Made by a program: the position numbers and the translations under genes. This document shows positions 17,051 to 27,171 of a DNA stretch of 64,000 nt, piece after piece (position 1 is the first letter of the stretch; every line of letters starts with the position of its first letter). The notes under the pieces were generated by a model that was not told the DNA's origin, did not search any database, and saw only the letters and a list, made by a program, of their open reading frames with translations. Location: the NCBI RefSeq assembly GCF_014773485.1, contig NZ_JACXBP010000007.1, positions 186,001 through 250,000 of the forward strand. Reading direction: 5' to 3'. Source of the stretch: Erwinia aphidicola. GTDB taxonomy: Bacteria; Pseudomonadota; Gammaproteobacteria; Enterobacterales; Enterobacteriaceae.

Positions 17051-18592
17051 TTATGCTTTCGCTTTCGGCATCTGGGAAACCAGAGAGAGGTTGACGTCCA
17101 TCCCTTCCACCTGGAAGTGCGGGACGGCGAACAGCCTGACGCGGAAGAAGCCCGGGTTGTCCTCGATATCTTCGACAATCACTTTGGCATCGCGCAGCGG
17201 GTGCGAAGCCTGCAGCTCGTCGCCCGGATCGGTCATTTCGGTGACCAGGCCGCGCACCCAGGTATTCAGCTCCAGCTCCAGCAGGCGGCGGTCCTTGGTG
17301 GTGCCGATATTTTCACGCTGGATAAGCTTCAGGTAGTGCGCAATGCGCGACAGCAGGAAGATGTAAGGCAGGCGCGAGTTGATGCGGCTATTCGCCGTTG
17401 CATCGGCGGTGTCGTACAGCGCTGGCTTCTGCGTCGAGTTGGCGGAGAAGAAGCACGAGTAATCGCGGTTTTTATAGTACGACAGCGGGATAAAGCCGAG
17501 GTTGGCGAACTCAAATTCGCGGGTCTCCGGGATCATCACCTCAGACGGGATCTTCACCTGGTTACCGGTGCCGAGGTCGTACAGGTGGATCGGCAGATCC
17601 TGCACCGCACCGCCGGCCTGCGGGCCGCGGATCTGCACGCACCAGCCGTTGTTGATAAAGCTTTTCACCATGTTGGCAGCGAAGGCAAACGAGGCGTTGG
17701 TCCACAGATATTTGTCGTGGTCCGGGCCTTTTACCTCTTCAATGTAGTTGAAGCTGCGCACCGGCACGGTATCCGGGCCGTACGGCAAGCGGCCGAGTAC
17801 GCGCGGCATCACCAGGCCGATATAGCGCGAGTCGTCGGTTTCGCGGAATGACTTCCACTTGATGTACTCGGCGCGGTCGAAGTAGTTGCCGATATCTTTG
17901 ATTGCCGCCACCTCTTCCATGTTGTCCTTCAGGAAGAACTGCGGGCCGGCGGAGCCGATAAACGGCATATGCGCCGAGGCCGCCACTTTGGAGATGTTGC
18001 GCAGCAGCGCCACGTCCTGCGCCGAGGCGTCGAACTCATAAGAGGAGATCAGCGCGCCAATCGGCTCGCCGCCCGGGGTGTCGTATTCGGCGATGTAGGT
18101 GTGCGCGTACAGGCCGCTCTGAATGATTTCCGGCGAGTCTTCGAAGTCCTGGCGCAGATCCTCTTTCGACAGGTCCAGCACTTCGATTTTCACGTTCTGG
18201 CGGAAGTCGGTTTTGTCCACCAGCGACTTCAGGCCGCGCCACAGGGATTCTACCTGCTGGAACGCATCGTGGTGCATCACCGCATCGAGCTGGCGGCTGA
18301 TCTGCTCGTCCAGCTGCGCGATATGGTGGTCCAGCAGGGTTTTATCCAGCTTCTCCACTTTCGAACCGGACTGGTTCAGACACTCGACCAGCACCTTCAT
18401 CGCCGCGGTCACGCGCTCGTCGACGCTGGCGTCGGACATCGCCTGGCTGTCCTGCCAGATATCCAGGTCGCTGAGGTGCGACACCGGGCTGAGGTTGATT
18501 TTTTCAAACAGTGAAGCGTAAACGCCGCCCGTAGCCGGGCGATCCAGCACGGTGCTTGCACCGGCAGAGGAGGTTTCATTTTGCACAGACAT
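17051..18592 (-). CDS. tssC: T6SS sheath protein TssC (VipB)
   Basis: 513 residues from ATG 18590-18592; an in-frame ATG six bases upstream (18598) directly abuts the AGAGAGA ribosome site, so the inner start fits better. With TssB it forms the contractile sheath. Conserved blocks include WRGLKSLVDKTDF, GALISSYEFD, HMPFIGSAGPQFF, WCVQIRGPQAGGAV and the C-terminal VRLFAVPHFQVEGMDVNLSLV. Between tssB and tssC is a 35-nt gap. Confidence 0.97.
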   Translation of the reverse strand: MSVQNETSSAGASTVLDRPATGGVYASLFEKINLSPVSHLSDLDIWQDSQAMSDASVDERVTAAMKVLVECLNQSGSKVEKLDKTLLDHHIAQLDEQISRQLDAVMHHDAFQQVESLWRGLKSLVDKTDFRQNVKIEVLDLSKEDLRQDFEDSPEIIQSGLYAHTYIAEYDTPGGEPIGALISSYEFDASAQDVALLRNISKVAASAHMPFIGSAGPQFFLKDNMEEVAAIKDIGNYFDRAEYIKWKSFRETDDSRYIGLVMPRVLGRLPYGPDTVPVRSFNYIEEVKGPDHDKYLWTNASFAFAANMVKSFINNGWCVQIRGPQAGGAVQDLPIHLYDLGTGNQVKIPSEVMIPETREFEFANLGFIPLSYYKNRDYSCFFSANSTQKPALYDTADATANSRINSRLPYIFLLSRIAHYLKLIQRENIGTTKDRRLLELELNTWVRGLVTEMTDPGDELQASHPLRDAKVIVEDIEDNPGFFRVRLFAVPHFQVEGMDVNLSLVSQMPKAKA

Positions 18593-18627
18593 CAGCATTC
18601 TCTCTATATCGTTCCGTGAAGGGGGGA

Positions 18628-19125
18628 TCAGGCTTTTTCAGGCGCCAGAGCGGACAGTTCGCTACGCAGCTCATCACTGAGTGCCGGGTTTTTCAGGATG
18701 GTTTCCAGCTCTTTGCGGAAGGTGACGTTATCCAGGAGGTTGGCTTTTAGGTCGCGCAGCAGGTTGCGCATTGCCAGCATGGCTTTAAGCTGAGGGATCT
18801 GGCGGGCGACCTGCTCCGGCGTGAAGTCCTTCATGTTGCTGAAGGTGAGTTTGACGTTCTCTTCGCTGCCGTCACCGGCCAGGGTGTTTTCAACCGAGAT
18901 GTTTAACGATGGGGAGAACTCCGCCAGCACGCTGTCGAAGTTGTTTTTGTTAACGTTGACTTTCTCACGCTCGGACAGCACGCGCTGCTCCTGACCGTTG
19001 CTGAAATCGCCGGTGATCAGCAGCTTCAGCGGCAGCTCCATTTTCTTACTGGCATTACCCGTGTGCAGGTCAAGCTTGATATTTACACGCGCTTTAGGGA
19101 TTTCATTCTGATAAGAGTTGCTCAT
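18628..19125 (-). CDS. tssB: T6SS sheath protein TssB (VipA)
   Basis: 165 residues from ATG 19123-19125, preceded by AAAGGAACTAAT; upstream in-frame starts lack such a site. Small sheath subunit partner of TssC. Recognised by the N-terminal RVNIKLDLHTGNASKKMELPLKL stretch (first part PKARVNIK) and the conserved FSNMKDFTPEQVARQIPQL region. First gene of the T6SS transcript in this window; its promoter should lie in 19126-19600. Confidence 0.96.
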   Translation of the reverse strand: MSNSYQNEIPKARVNIKLDLHTGNASKKMELPLKLLITGDFSNGQEQRVLSEREKVNVNKNNFDSVLAEFSPSLNISVENTLAGDGSEENVKLTFSNMKDFTPEQVARQIPQLKAMLAMRNLLRDLKANLLDNVTFRKELETILKNPALSDELRSELSALAPEKA

Positions 19126-19652
19126 ATTAGTTCCTTTAAACATGCCGTGGAAAGCGCAGGTAAGCACACTTTCCATGTGTGAACAAAAGCGACTATATAG
19201 CACTCATCTGAGAAAGGGCAATATGCTAACCCTGTTTTTGTGATCTGATTTATATAGGAATTTTCTTGTTATTTTAGTTAAGTCACTGATTGAAATCGTG
19301 AATGACAATTCGGAGCATTCCTAATGAAAACTCAGAAAAACATGAAAAAAGCTTATACCCCCCTTTTTACCCCACCTCAAAATGATTCGTTTATATTAAC
19401 TGTTCCAATAAAAAACTGTTAGATACCTCACTAACCCCTCGGCCGTATTTCTACCGCTGGAAATGGATGAAAAATCTGTAGGATACCTGCCGCGTGACGT
19501 CAGCAGATCCAGGATTACACTTAGGCCGTCTGATGCTAAAATGGATGTCGGGCTAACAGCCCGGTATACCTTGCTTTAGACCTGTCTTTTATCCTCATTA
19601 TGCGACCGGCTTCACCTGCTATCCGGCCATGATCCAGAATAGAGAGTTCGCT
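19126..19652. promoter_or_regulatory. Divergent control region between tssB and cynT
   Basis: 527 bp without a gene, clearly more AT-rich than its flanks on the tssB side (19200-19420). On the minus strand TATATA boxes occur near 19193-19198 and 19251-19256; I cannot choose a -35, and I see no convincing sigma-54 site. On the plus strand TTACAC (19515-19520), 16 bp, TAAAAT (19537-19542) is a plausible cynT promoter, followed by a small GGGCT/AGCCC hairpin at about 19549-19561. Confidence 0.45.
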
Positions 19653-20288
19653 ATGCAGCACATCATTGAAGGTTTTTTAAACTTCCAGAAAGAGGTTTTC
19701 CCGCAGCAGAAAGAGTTATTTCGCACTCTTGCCTCCAGCCAGAATCCCAAAGCGTTGTTTATTTCCTGCTCCGATAGCCGTCTGGTACCGGAACTGGTCA
19801 CTCAGCAGGACCCAGGACAGCTCTTCGTGATCCGTAATGCCGGAAATATCGTTCCGTCATTTGGCCCAGAGCCAGGCGGGGTTTCCGCGACTATTGAGTA
19901 CGCGGTCGTTGCACTGGGCGTAACGGATATTGTGATCTGTGGCCACTCTAACTGCGGCGCCATGAAGGCTATCGCTTCCTGCCAGTGTCTGGACCCGATG
20001 CCTGCGGTCGCGCACTGGTTGCGATACGCTGATGCAGCAAAAGCGGTGGTTGAGAAAAAGAGTTACAGCAGCGAAGAAGAAAAATTGAATGCCATGGTGC
20101 AGGAGAACGTGATTGCGCAGCTGAACAATATGAAAACGCACCCTTCCGTGGCGGTGGGCCTGCGTAATAATGCACTGCGCCTGCATGGCTGGGTGTATGA
20201 CATTGAGAGCGGTGTGATCCGCGCGCTGGATAAAGACAGCAAGAAGTTTGTGTTGTTGTCGGAAAACCCGGGCGTCTGTTTCGAGTAA
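19653..20288 (+). CDS. cynT: Beta-class carbonic anhydrase, CynT type
   Basis: 211 residues from ATG 19653 (AGAGAG eight bases upstream); an in-frame ATG at 19629 would add eight residues. Interconverts CO2 and bicarbonate in the cytoplasm. Zinc ligands are visible as CSDSR (Cys, Asp) and HSNCG (His, Cys), with the family block [24 protein letters not shown]. It is closer to E. coli CynT than to Can ([20 protein letters not shown] matches CynT), yet no cyanase or permease gene is adjacent, so it probably serves general CO2 metabolism. Confidence 0.9.
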   Translation: MQHIIEGFLNFQKEVFPQQKELFRTLASSQNPKALFISCSDSRLVPELVTQQDPGQLFVIRNAGNIVPSFGPEPGGVSATIEYAVVALGVTDIVICGHSNCGAMKAIASCQCLDPMPAVAHWLRYADAAKAVVEKKSYSSEEEKLNAMVQENVIAQLNNMKTHPSVAVGLRNNALRLHGWVYDIESGVIRALDKDSKKFVLLSENPGVCFE

Positions 20289-20322
20289 GCGCGAACAGGG
20301 CCGATCGGCCCTGTAGACGTAG

Positions 20323-20355
20323 GGGCGGACCGCTTTTCTGGTCCGCCCTTTTTTT
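20323..20355 (+). terminator. Rho-independent terminator of cynT
   Basis: Stem GGGCGGACC / GGTCCGCCC with an 8-nt loop and seven T. A GGGCCGATCGGCCC palindrome lies just before it. Confidence 0.9.
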
Positions 20356-20403
20356 ACGATTGCGCGGGCCGATCGAAAAAGATGATCGGCCCCGACATCA
20401 AGG

Positions 20404-22050
20404 CTAGCGGGTCAGCTTATAATACTCCGCCGTTGACAGCGGCAGTGGTGCTTTGCCGCGAATGGCATCGGAGATTTTCTCGGCAATCATCACCGTCGGC
20501 GCATTCAGGTTGCCGGTGGTAATCTGCGGCATAATTGACGCATCCACCACGCGCAGCTGGTTCATACCGTGTACGCGCCCTTCTGCATCCACCACCGCCA
20601 TCTCGTCGTTACCCATCGCGCAACTTCCGCAAGGGTGGTAGGCCGTTTCCGCATGTTCGCGGATAAAGGCATCAATTTCTTCGTCGCTCTGCACGTTAAT
20701 ACCCGGCTGTAACTCTTCACCGCAGTATTCTGCCAGTGCCGGCTGGCGCATGATTTCCCGCGTCAGGCGAACCGCATTGCGGAACTCCACCCAGTCGCGC
20801 TCTTCGGACATATAGTTGAAGAAGATCGACGGTGCGGCATAGGGGTGCTTAGAGGTCAGCTTGATGCGACCACGGCTCATGGAGCGCATTGGGCCGACGT
20901 GCGCCTGGAAACCGTGCTGCTTCACCGGGCTGCTGCCGTTGTAATTGATCGCCACCGGCAGGAAGTGATACTGCAGATCCGGCCAGTCAGGCTGGTCATC
21001 GCTGCGGATAAATCCGCCCGCTTCAAACTGGTTGCTGGCGCCGGTGCCGGTGCCGTTAAACAGCCACTCTGCGCCGATAGCCGGCTGGTTCCACCACTGC
21101 AGCGCCGGATAGAGGCTGACCGGCTTTTTGCAGCTGTACTGCATATAGACTTCCAGGTGGTCCTGCAGGTTGCGACCTACGCCCGGCAGGGCATGCACCA
21201 CATCAATATCCAGCTCGCGCAGCCACTCTTCCGGGCCAACGCCGGAGCGCTGCAGGATCTGCGGTGAGTTAATTGCCCCGGCGCACAGCAGCACTTCACG
21301 CGCCGCTTCGGCCTGTTCCTGTTTACCGTTACGCAACCAGGTGACGCCAGTGGCGGTTTTACCACTAAACAGAATGCGGTCGGTCTGTGCATGGGTAATG
21401 ATGGTCAGGTTCGGGCGCTGTTTCGCGACATCGAGGTAGCCGCGCGCGGTGCTGGAGCGGCGGCCCTGCGGCGTGACGGTACGATCCATCGGGCCAAAGC
21501 CGTCCTGGCGGTAGCCGTTAAGGTCATCGGTCTCAGCATGCCCTGCCTGCTGCGCGGCATCAATAAAGGCGCGGAACAGCGGGTTATTGCCCTTTTTCGG
21601 CGTGGTGACGCTGAGGTAGCCTTCACCACCGTGCCAGTCATTTTCACCAATGTCGCGCTTCTCAGCACGGCGGAAATAGGGCAGACAGTTGAGATAGGAC
21701 CAGTTTTCCAGCCCGGGCTTGCTCGCCCAGTTGTCATAGTCCATCGCATTGCCGCGAATGTAGCACATGCCGTTGATCAGCGATGAGCCGCCCAGGCCTT
21801 TGCCGCGGCCACACTCCATGCGGCGGTTGCCCATATGCGGCTCGGGATCGGTCTCGAACGCCCAGTTATAGCGTTTACCCTGCAGCGGGTAAGCCAAAGC
21901 GGCTGGCATTTGGGTACGGAAGTCCCAGCGGTGGTCTTTGCCGCCTGCTTCCAGTAACAGTACCGATACGTCAGCATCCTCAGTCAGTCGCGTTGCCAGC
22001 ACGTTGCCCGCTGAACCTGCACCAATAATGATATAGTCAAATTTCTGCAT
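20404..22050 (-). CDS. betA: Choline dehydrogenase BetA
   Basis: 548 residues from ATG 22048-22050 with CGGAGGTTTA as ribosome site; longer in-frame starts have none. FAD-dependent GMC oxidoreductase that oxidises choline to betaine aldehyde. The N-terminal FAD motif ([13 protein letters not shown]), the GMC signatures ([21 protein letters not shown] and [15 protein letters not shown]) and the C-terminal [10 protein letters not shown] and [17 protein letters not shown] blocks with the catalytic His/Asn are present. Last gene of betIBA, 46 nt after betB. Confidence 0.95.
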   Translation of the reverse strand: MQKFDYIIIGAGSAGNVLATRLTEDADVSVLLLEAGGKDHRWDFRTQMPAALAYPLQGKRYNWAFETDPEPHMGNRRMECGRGKGLGGSSLINGMCYIRGNAMDYDNWASKPGLENWSYLNCLPYFRRAEKRDIGENDWHGGEGYLSVTTPKKGNNPLFRAFIDAAQQAGHAETDDLNGYRQDGFGPMDRTVTPQGRRSSTARGYLDVAKQRPNLTIITHAQTDRILFSGKTATGVTWLRNGKQEQAEAAREVLLCAGAINSPQILQRSGVGPEEWLRELDIDVVHALPGVGRNLQDHLEVYMQYSCKKPVSLYPALQWWNQPAIGAEWLFNGTGTGASNQFEAGGFIRSDDQPDWPDLQYHFLPVAINYNGSSPVKQHGFQAHVGPMRSMSRGRIKLTSKHPYAAPSIFFNYMSEERDWVEFRNAVRLTREIMRQPALAEYCGEELQPGINVQSDEEIDAFIREHAETAYHPCGSCAMGNDEMAVVDAEGRVHGMNQLRVVDASIMPQITTGNLNAPTVMIAEKISDAIRGKAPLPLSTAEYYKLTR

Positions 22051-22096
22051 TAAACCTCCGGTAAGAGTGCCGCGACGCGTACGCCGCGGCGAAAAA

Positions 22097-23563
22097 TCAG
22101 AATGCGGATGGATAGTCGCCCATCTCAATCAGAATCGATTTAGTACGCGTGTAGTGGTGCAGCGTTTCCAGGCCGTTCTCACGCCCAACGCCCGACTGCT
22201 TGTAACCCCCCACCGGCATCGGCGCAGGTGATTCACCCCAGCTGTTTACCCAGCAGATGCCGGCTTCCAGCTGGTGGATCACGCGGTGTGCCCGGTTCAG
22301 TGAGGTGGTGAACACCCCTGCGGCCAGACCGTACTCGGTATTGTTGGCGCGGGCGATAACTTCGTCTTCGCTGTCGAAGGCGAGAATGCTCATCACCGGC
22401 CCGAAGATCTCTTCACGCACAATACGCATCTCATCGCTACAGTCGGTAAACACCGTTGGCTGCACGTAGCACCCTTTCGCCAGTGGGCCTTCGCTGATAC
22501 GCGAGCCGCCCGCCAGCAGGCGTGCACCCTCTTGCTTGCCAATCTCGAGGTAGGAGACCACTTTCTGGCAGTGCTCTTCGCTGACCAGTGGACCGAAGTT
22601 CACCGCCGGATCGGTTGGATCGCCGCAGTGAATTCCGGCCATTTTCTCTTTGAGGCGCTGCTCGAACGCTGGCAGCAGTGAACGCTGCACGAAAACGCGG
22701 GTGCCGTTAGTGCACACCTGGCCGCTGCTGTAGAAGTTGGCCATCATCGCACCGTCGACGGCACGTTCCAGATCGGCATCTTCAAACACCACCAGCGGTG
22801 ACTTGCCGCCCAGCTCCATAGTGACGGATTTCAGGTTGGCTAAGGCCGCATCCGCCATCACGCGCTTGCCGGTATTGACTTCCCCGGTGAAAGAGACTTT
22901 GGCGATCTGCGGATGCTGGCTCAGACCCTGACCGACGGTTCCCGCGCCCTGCACCACGTTGAACACGCCATCCGGCAGACCGGCTTCGGTGAAGATTTTT
23001 GCCAGTTCCAGTGCGCTCAGCGGGGTCACTTCGCTGGGTTTGAATACCATTGCGTTACCGGTGGCGAGCGCCGGGGCGCTTTTCCACATGGCAATTTGAA
23101 TCGGGTAGTTCCACGCGCCGATACCGGCGCAGACGCCGAGGGGTTCGCGGCGGGTGTAAACCAGTGCAGTGTCACGCAGCGGGATTGACTGGCCTTCAAC
23201 GGCCACCGCCAGCCCGGCGTAATACTCCAGCACGTCTGCCCCGGTAACGATGTCGACCGCGGCCGTTTCGCTGATTGGCTTGCCGGTATCGGCGGTTTCC
23301 AGCTCGGCCAGCGACTGATTGCGCTCGCGCAGGATTTCAACCGCTTTCAGCAGCACGCGGCTGCGTTCCACCGGAGTGTAGCTGCGCCAGATTTTTTGCC
23401 CGGCGTGCGCAGAGGCAACGGCAGCATCGATATCCTGCTGGCTGGCGCCTGAAATTTCTGCCAGCACTTCACCGTTGGCAGGATTGATGGTGGTGAATGT
23501 TTCGCCCGTTCCGGACACTTCGCGTCCGTTGATGTATAAACCACGGCGTTGCAACTCGGCCAT
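22097..23563 (-). CDS. betB: Betaine aldehyde dehydrogenase BetB
   Basis: 488 residues from ATG 23561-23563 behind AGGAGGAGAC. NAD(P)-dependent aldehyde dehydrogenase completing choline to glycine betaine, an osmoprotectant. The active-site Glu block ([13 protein letters not shown]) and Cys block ([14 protein letters not shown]) are intact, with PWNYP-type NWNYP replaced by GAWNYP. Length equals the family norm. Co-transcribed with betI (11-nt gap) and betA. Confidence 0.96.
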   Translation of the reverse strand: MAELQRRGLYINGREVSGTGETFTTINPANGEVLAEISGASQQDIDAAVASAHAGQKIWRSYTPVERSRVLLKAVEILRERNQSLAELETADTGKPISETAAVDIVTGADVLEYYAGLAVAVEGQSIPLRDTALVYTRREPLGVCAGIGAWNYPIQIAMWKSAPALATGNAMVFKPSEVTPLSALELAKIFTEAGLPDGVFNVVQGAGTVGQGLSQHPQIAKVSFTGEVNTGKRVMADAALANLKSVTMELGGKSPLVVFEDADLERAVDGAMMANFYSSGQVCTNGTRVFVQRSLLPAFEQRLKEKMAGIHCGDPTDPAVNFGPLVSEEHCQKVVSYLEIGKQEGARLLAGGSRISEGPLAKGCYVQPTVFTDCSDEMRIVREEIFGPVMSILAFDSEDEVIARANNTEYGLAAGVFTTSLNRAHRVIHQLEAGICWVNSWGESPAPMPVGGYKQSGVGRENGLETLHHYTRTKSILIEMGDYPSAF

Positions 23564-23574
23564 GTCTCCTCCTT

Positions 23575-24183
23575 TTAAGGGGTGGGTGCGCTGGTTAACC
23601 ACAGCGCTAAATTTTGATAGCAGAGTGAACGAGCCTGCTCCAGGCCCTGTTCCATCGGCTGAGAAGTCAGCGTCATCCGTAACCATGTACCGTCAATAAG
23701 TGCGGCCATGCTGGCTCCGGCGGCACGCGCCTGCTCTTTCGGCAGCACGCGACTGAAATGTGCCGTCAGGTTGGAATAAAGACGGCGGTCGTTAATGCGT
23801 TGCAGACGATGCAGATTGGGCTGATGTAAACTGTTAGTCCAGAACACCAGCCAGGTTTTCAGCACCGGTGAGGTGATATCTGCTACGTCAAAATTGCCGT
23901 TGATGATAGCCGTAATTTGCGCCTGAGGGTCCGCCTGTGCATCAGCCCGGTGGCGCTCCAGCGCCTTGTACAGGTCTGACATTATCTGGCGCATACAGGC
24001 ATATAACAGACCGTTTTTGTCACCAAAGTAGTGGCTGACAATGCCGGTTGATACCCCAGCCTCTTTCGCTATTAGCGCCAGGCTGGCATCTGCCAGCCCA
24101 ACCCGGTCTATCACTGTCAGAGTGGCATTAATTAACTGCGCCTGACGGATCGCCTTCATTCCTATTTTTGGCATCGGCTTCAT
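23575..24183 (-). CDS. betI: Choline-responsive TetR-family repressor BetI
   Basis: 202 residues from ATG 24183; ATG 24174 ([10 protein letters not shown], matching the E. coli N-terminus) is an equally good start and gives 199. TetR helix-turn-helix [22 protein letters not shown] near residues 35-60. In E. coli BetI represses the bet genes until choline is present. First gene of betIBA, with a perfect palindrome upstream that fits its operator. The usual divergent partner betT (choline transporter) is not next to it here. Confidence 0.93.
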   Translation of the reverse strand: MKPMPKIGMKAIRQAQLINATLTVIDRVGLADASLALIAKEAGVSTGIVSHYFGDKNGLLYACMRQIMSDLYKALERHRADAQADPQAQITAIINGNFDVADITSPVLKTWLVFWTNSLHQPNLHRLQRINDRRLYSNLTAHFSRVLPKEQARAAGASMAALIDGTWLRMTLTSQPMEQGLEQARSLCYQNLALWLTSAPTP

Positions 24184-24224
24184 CGGTTTTGGCTATTGAA
24201 TGAGAGTAATTGTAGACGTTTTAT

Positions 24225-24238
24225 ATTGAACGTTCAAT
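24225..24238. promoter_or_regulatory. BetI operator
   Basis: Perfect 14-bp palindrome ATTGAACGTTCAAT, 41 bp before the betI start. It matches the inverted-repeat site known for BetI in enterobacteria. Confidence 0.75.
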
Positions 24239-24297
24239 CAATAAAAACCTTTAATGTGGTTGAGGCGTTTTTTTAGATCAAAAATTATCGCTATTTT

Positions 24298-24313
24298 TGT
24301 GACCTACATCACT
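24298..24313. promoter_or_regulatory. Probable CRP site
   Basis: TGTGACCTACATCACT fits the CRP consensus TGTGA-N6-TCACA at nine of ten core bases. It is 114 bp from betI and 420 bp from dtpA, so its target is uncertain. Confidence 0.5.
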
Positions 24314-24732
24314 CAAAGTGGGTTTAGCATGAATTCCGCCTGCTTGATCTTGCTAGCACTATGAATAACCACTGTTTTTAGATCTTCAGTTAGCATAAAT
24401 ACCCATCGATAAACCTTTGTGTAGCAGATGTCGCCATACACGAAGGCGCTAGCGAAATTATCTGCACAATGAACAAATTTCACGCCACCCACCCTCACTT
24501 AGGTTGGTTACTTGTTGTAAAACAGCATATTTAACTATTGAATAACAAAAACCACTCAGTTATCGCTATAAAAATGCGCGATGACGGTGATGAAAAAAAA
24601 CTTGCCTCTGTGGGTTCGATCGGCGAAATTATCCGGCGTTTTTCAACTTCTATAACTATAAGACGAGCGTACGTCCCGCGTTGCGTCGACTTAATTCCTG
24701 CCACAAAACAGGTCAAGAATTCAGAGGTACAA

Positions 24733-26226
24733 GTGTCAACTGCAAACAAACAACCCGAGGCACCAAGCCTCAACGCTTTCAAACAACCTAAAGCGTTTTA
24801 TCTGATCTTCTCTATCGAATTATGGGAACGTTTCGGCTATTACGGACTACAGGGGATCATGGCGGTCTACCTGGTGAAACAGCTGGGCATGTCCGAAGCA
24901 CAGTCGATCACCCTGTTCGCTTCCTTCAGTGCGCTGGTCTATGGCCTGGTGGCCGTGGGCGGCTGGCTGGGAGATAAAGTGCTGGGGACCAAGCGCGTTA
25001 TCGTACTGGGTACGCTGGTACTGGCGCTGGGCTATGCGCTGGTCGCGTGGTCGGGCCATGACGAGGCGATGGTGTACATCGGGATGGCGACTATCGCCGT
25101 CGGTAACGGCCTGTTTAAAGCTAACCCCTCTTCACTGCTCTCGACCTGCTACGAAAAAGATGACCCGCGTCTCGATGGCGCGTTCACCATGTACTATATG
25201 GCGATCAACATCGGTTCCTTCTTCTCTATGCTGGCCACTCCGTGGCTGGCCGATAAATATGGCTGGAGCACCGCCTTCGCGCTGTCATTTGTCGGGATGC
25301 TGATCACCCTGGTGAACTTTATGTTCTTCCGTAAGTGGGTGAAAAACTACGGCTCCAAAGCAGACTTTGCCCCGCTGAACGTCGGTAAACTGCTGGCGAC
25401 GCTGGTCGGTATTGCCGTAATGATCGCCGTGGCGACCTGGCTGCTGCACAACCAGGAGATTGCCCGCCTGGTGCTGGCGGTGATTGCGGTTGGTATCGTA
25501 CTGGTGTTCGCTAAAGAGGCCTTTGCTCTGCAGGGTGCCGCGCGCCGTAAGATGATTGTTGCTTTCTTACTGATGGTGCAGGCGATTGTCTTCTTCGTGT
25601 TGTATATGCAGATGCCAACCTCGCTGAACTTCTTTGCGATTCGCAACGTTGAGCACAGCATTCTGGGTATCACTTTCCAGCCGGAGCAGTTCCAGGCGCT
25701 TAACCCGTTCTGGATTATGATTTTCAGCCCGCTGCTGGCCGCAATCTATAACAAGATGGGTGACCGCCTGCCGATGCCGCACAAGTTTGCGCTTGGCATG
25801 GTGCTCTGTTCTGCCGCCTTCCTGGTGCTGCCGCTGGGGGCGTCATTTGCTAGCCAGCTCGGTATCGTGTCGGTTAACTGGCTGATCCTCAGCTATGCCC
25901 TGCAGAGCGTGGGCGAGCTGATGATTTCAGGTCTCGGCCTGGCGATGGTGGCACAGCTGGTGCCGCAGCGCCTGATGGGCTTCATCATGGGCTCGTGGTT
26001 CCTGACTACCGCTGGCGCAGCGATGGTGGCCGGTAAAGTGGCGAACCTGATGGCGGTACCGGAAAATATTACCGATCCGCTGCTATCGCTGCACGTGTAC
26101 GGCGATGTGTTCCTGAAGATTGGGATCACTACCGGCGTGATTGCCGTACTGATGATTCTGGTTGCTCCGCTGCTGAATCGTATGACGCAGGATGAACAGC
26201 CGGTTCCTGAGAAAGTCAAAGCCTGA
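24733..26226 (+). CDS. dtpA: Dipeptide/tripeptide:proton symporter DtpA
   Basis: 497 residues from GTG 24733, preceded by CAGAGGTACAA; the product then begins M-STANKQPE, as E. coli DtpA. POT/PTR-family inner-membrane transporter with about 14 membrane helices. The ExxER-type motif is seen in [15 protein letters not shown], followed by the conserved [13 protein letters not shown] loop and [18 protein letters not shown]. Near-identical to E. coli DtpA through most of its length. Followed by a terminator shared with the convergent gene. Confidence 0.95.
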   Translation: MSTANKQPEAPSLNAFKQPKAFYLIFSIELWERFGYYGLQGIMAVYLVKQLGMSEAQSITLFASFSALVYGLVAVGGWLGDKVLGTKRVIVLGTLVLALGYALVAWSGHDEAMVYIGMATIAVGNGLFKANPSSLLSTCYEKDDPRLDGAFTMYYMAINIGSFFSMLATPWLADKYGWSTAFALSFVGMLITLVNFMFFRKWVKNYGSKADFAPLNVGKLLATLVGIAVMIAVATWLLHNQEIARLVLAVIAVGIVLVFAKEAFALQGAARRKMIVAFLLMVQAIVFFVLYMQMPTSLNFFAIRNVEHSILGITFQPEQFQALNPFWIMIFSPLLAAIYNKMGDRLPMPHKFALGMVLCSAAFLVLPLGASFASQLGIVSVNWLILSYALQSVGELMISGLGLAMVAQLVPQRLMGFIMGSWFLTTAGAAMVAGKVANLMAVPENITDPLLSLHVYGDVFLKIGITTGVIAVLMILVAPLLNRMTQDEQPVPEKVKA

Positions 26227-26247
26227 CGGCTGACGCGGTAATGATCG

Positions 26248-26273
26248 GGGCGGCAGCAATGTCGCCCTTTTTT
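26248..26273 (+). terminator. Terminator of dtpA
   Basis: Stem GGGCGGCA / TGTCGCCC (one G-T pair), loop GCAA, then six T. Confidence 0.85.
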
Positions 26274-27171
26274 ATTGCTCGTCGCCCGCTGCAAGCGAAG
26301 AATCCGCATACTCCACGCTCAACCCTGCCGCGGGCAGCAGCTGACGCAGGCGCAGGATGCGCTGCGGTGCCAGCGTCCAGAAGCGTTCTACCCGCCCCTC
26401 TCCCGGCCGCTGCCACAACACTTCCGCCCGCCCCTGAATATGCAGCGCCGCTCCCTGCTGAAAGTCCATAACCAGTAGCGCCACGCGCGGCTCCAGCAGT
26501 ATGTTACCCAGCGTATTCATATAGCGATTGCCGCTGTAGTCCGGGATCAGCAGCTTACCTCCGCTGAGGGTTATGAATCCCGGCACTCCTCCACGATGGG
26601 AAATATCCGCGCCGCCCACCCCTCCTGCGCGCCTGGCGTGGCTGGCGACAAAAAAGGTGTCGGCAGCGGCGATCAGATAGCGTGCATCGGCATCCAGCGC
26701 GGCAAGAGGCTCCACCCCTGGCTGACGCCTGCTGTCAGGGGGTGGCAGCACCCGTCGCTGAATATACTGCGGGCAGTTACCAAAGCTCTCCTGCACGCGA
26801 ATGCGCATGCTGTGCTGGTCAATACGCTCAACCACCCCGTTGACGCGATTTCGCCGCCGGTTAGACAGGTCGATGCCCAGCCCGCCAAACGGCATGCCGG
26901 GCTGGATAGCGGGCAGATACGGCAAGTTATGCAGCGCGCTGCGCGAAATATCCAGATGCTGTTCATCCGGGGTGGCAATAAACCCCTGCGCCCCCTGAAT
27001 CAGCGCGGCAACCGGATAACCGTCAGCACCCGCAAAGGTGAGGTAAAAGGTCTGCAGCCCCTGATAAAACAGGCGATGTTGCTCCGGCATCGTCGGGTAG
27101 ATCGCCGCTTTCACCCGCTGATACCCGGCCTTTTCCTGCGCCTGCTGCTCCCCCCGATGGAACATATTCAC
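26272..27171 (-). CDS. Pyridoxamine 5'-phosphate oxidase-like flavoprotein
   Basis: 299 residues. Looks like a two-part PNPOx-like FMN-binding protein: a first half with TFAGADGYPVAALIQG and a second with DTFFVASHARRAGGVGGADISHRGG, GFITLSGGKLLIPDYSGNRYMNTLGNILLEPRVALLV, the split-barrel pattern of this family. The substrate is unknown. The start overlaps the stop of the GST gene by 4 nt (27168-27171), so the two form an operon. Possibly an accessory detoxification pair under the divergent LysR gene. Not the biosynthetic PdxH, which is elsewhere in the window. Confidence 0.8.
   Translation of the reverse strand: MNMFHRGEQQAQEKAGYQRVKAAIYPTMPEQHRLFYQGLQTFYLTFAGADGYPVAALIQGAQGFIATPDEQHLDISRSALHNLPYLPAIQPGMPFGGLGIDLSNRRRNRVNGVVERIDQHSMRIRVQESFGNCPQYIQRRVLPPPDSRRQPGVEPLAALDADARYLIAAADTFFVASHARRAGGVGGADISHRGGVPGFITLSGGKLLIPDYSGNRYMNTLGNILLEPRVALLVMDFQQGAALHIQGRAEVLWQRPGEGRVERFWTLAPQRILRLRQLLPAAGLSVEYADSSLAAGDEQ

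Larger units (their letters stand above)
24184..24732. other. AT-rich control region between betI and dtpA
   Basis: 549 bp. The betI side holds the BetI-type palindrome and a CRP-type site; the rest (24320-24732) shows no gene I can support. A 61-codon GTG-start frame on the minus strand (24313-24498) has no recognisable relative. An open frame in phase with dtpA reaches back to 24538 but lacks a ribosome site. The long distance to dtpA suggests either a leader or a decayed gene. Confidence 0.5.

Noticed and set aside
19126-19300. Sigma-54 promoter for the T6SS operon
   Set aside because: Many T6SS loci have -24/-12 promoters, but no GG-N10-GC element with adequate surrounding bases was found on the minus strand.
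24538-24732. N-terminal extension of dtpA by 65 codons
   Set aside because: The extension has no ribosome site and no transporter homology; GTG 24733 with CAGAGGT upstream reproduces the E. coli N-terminus.
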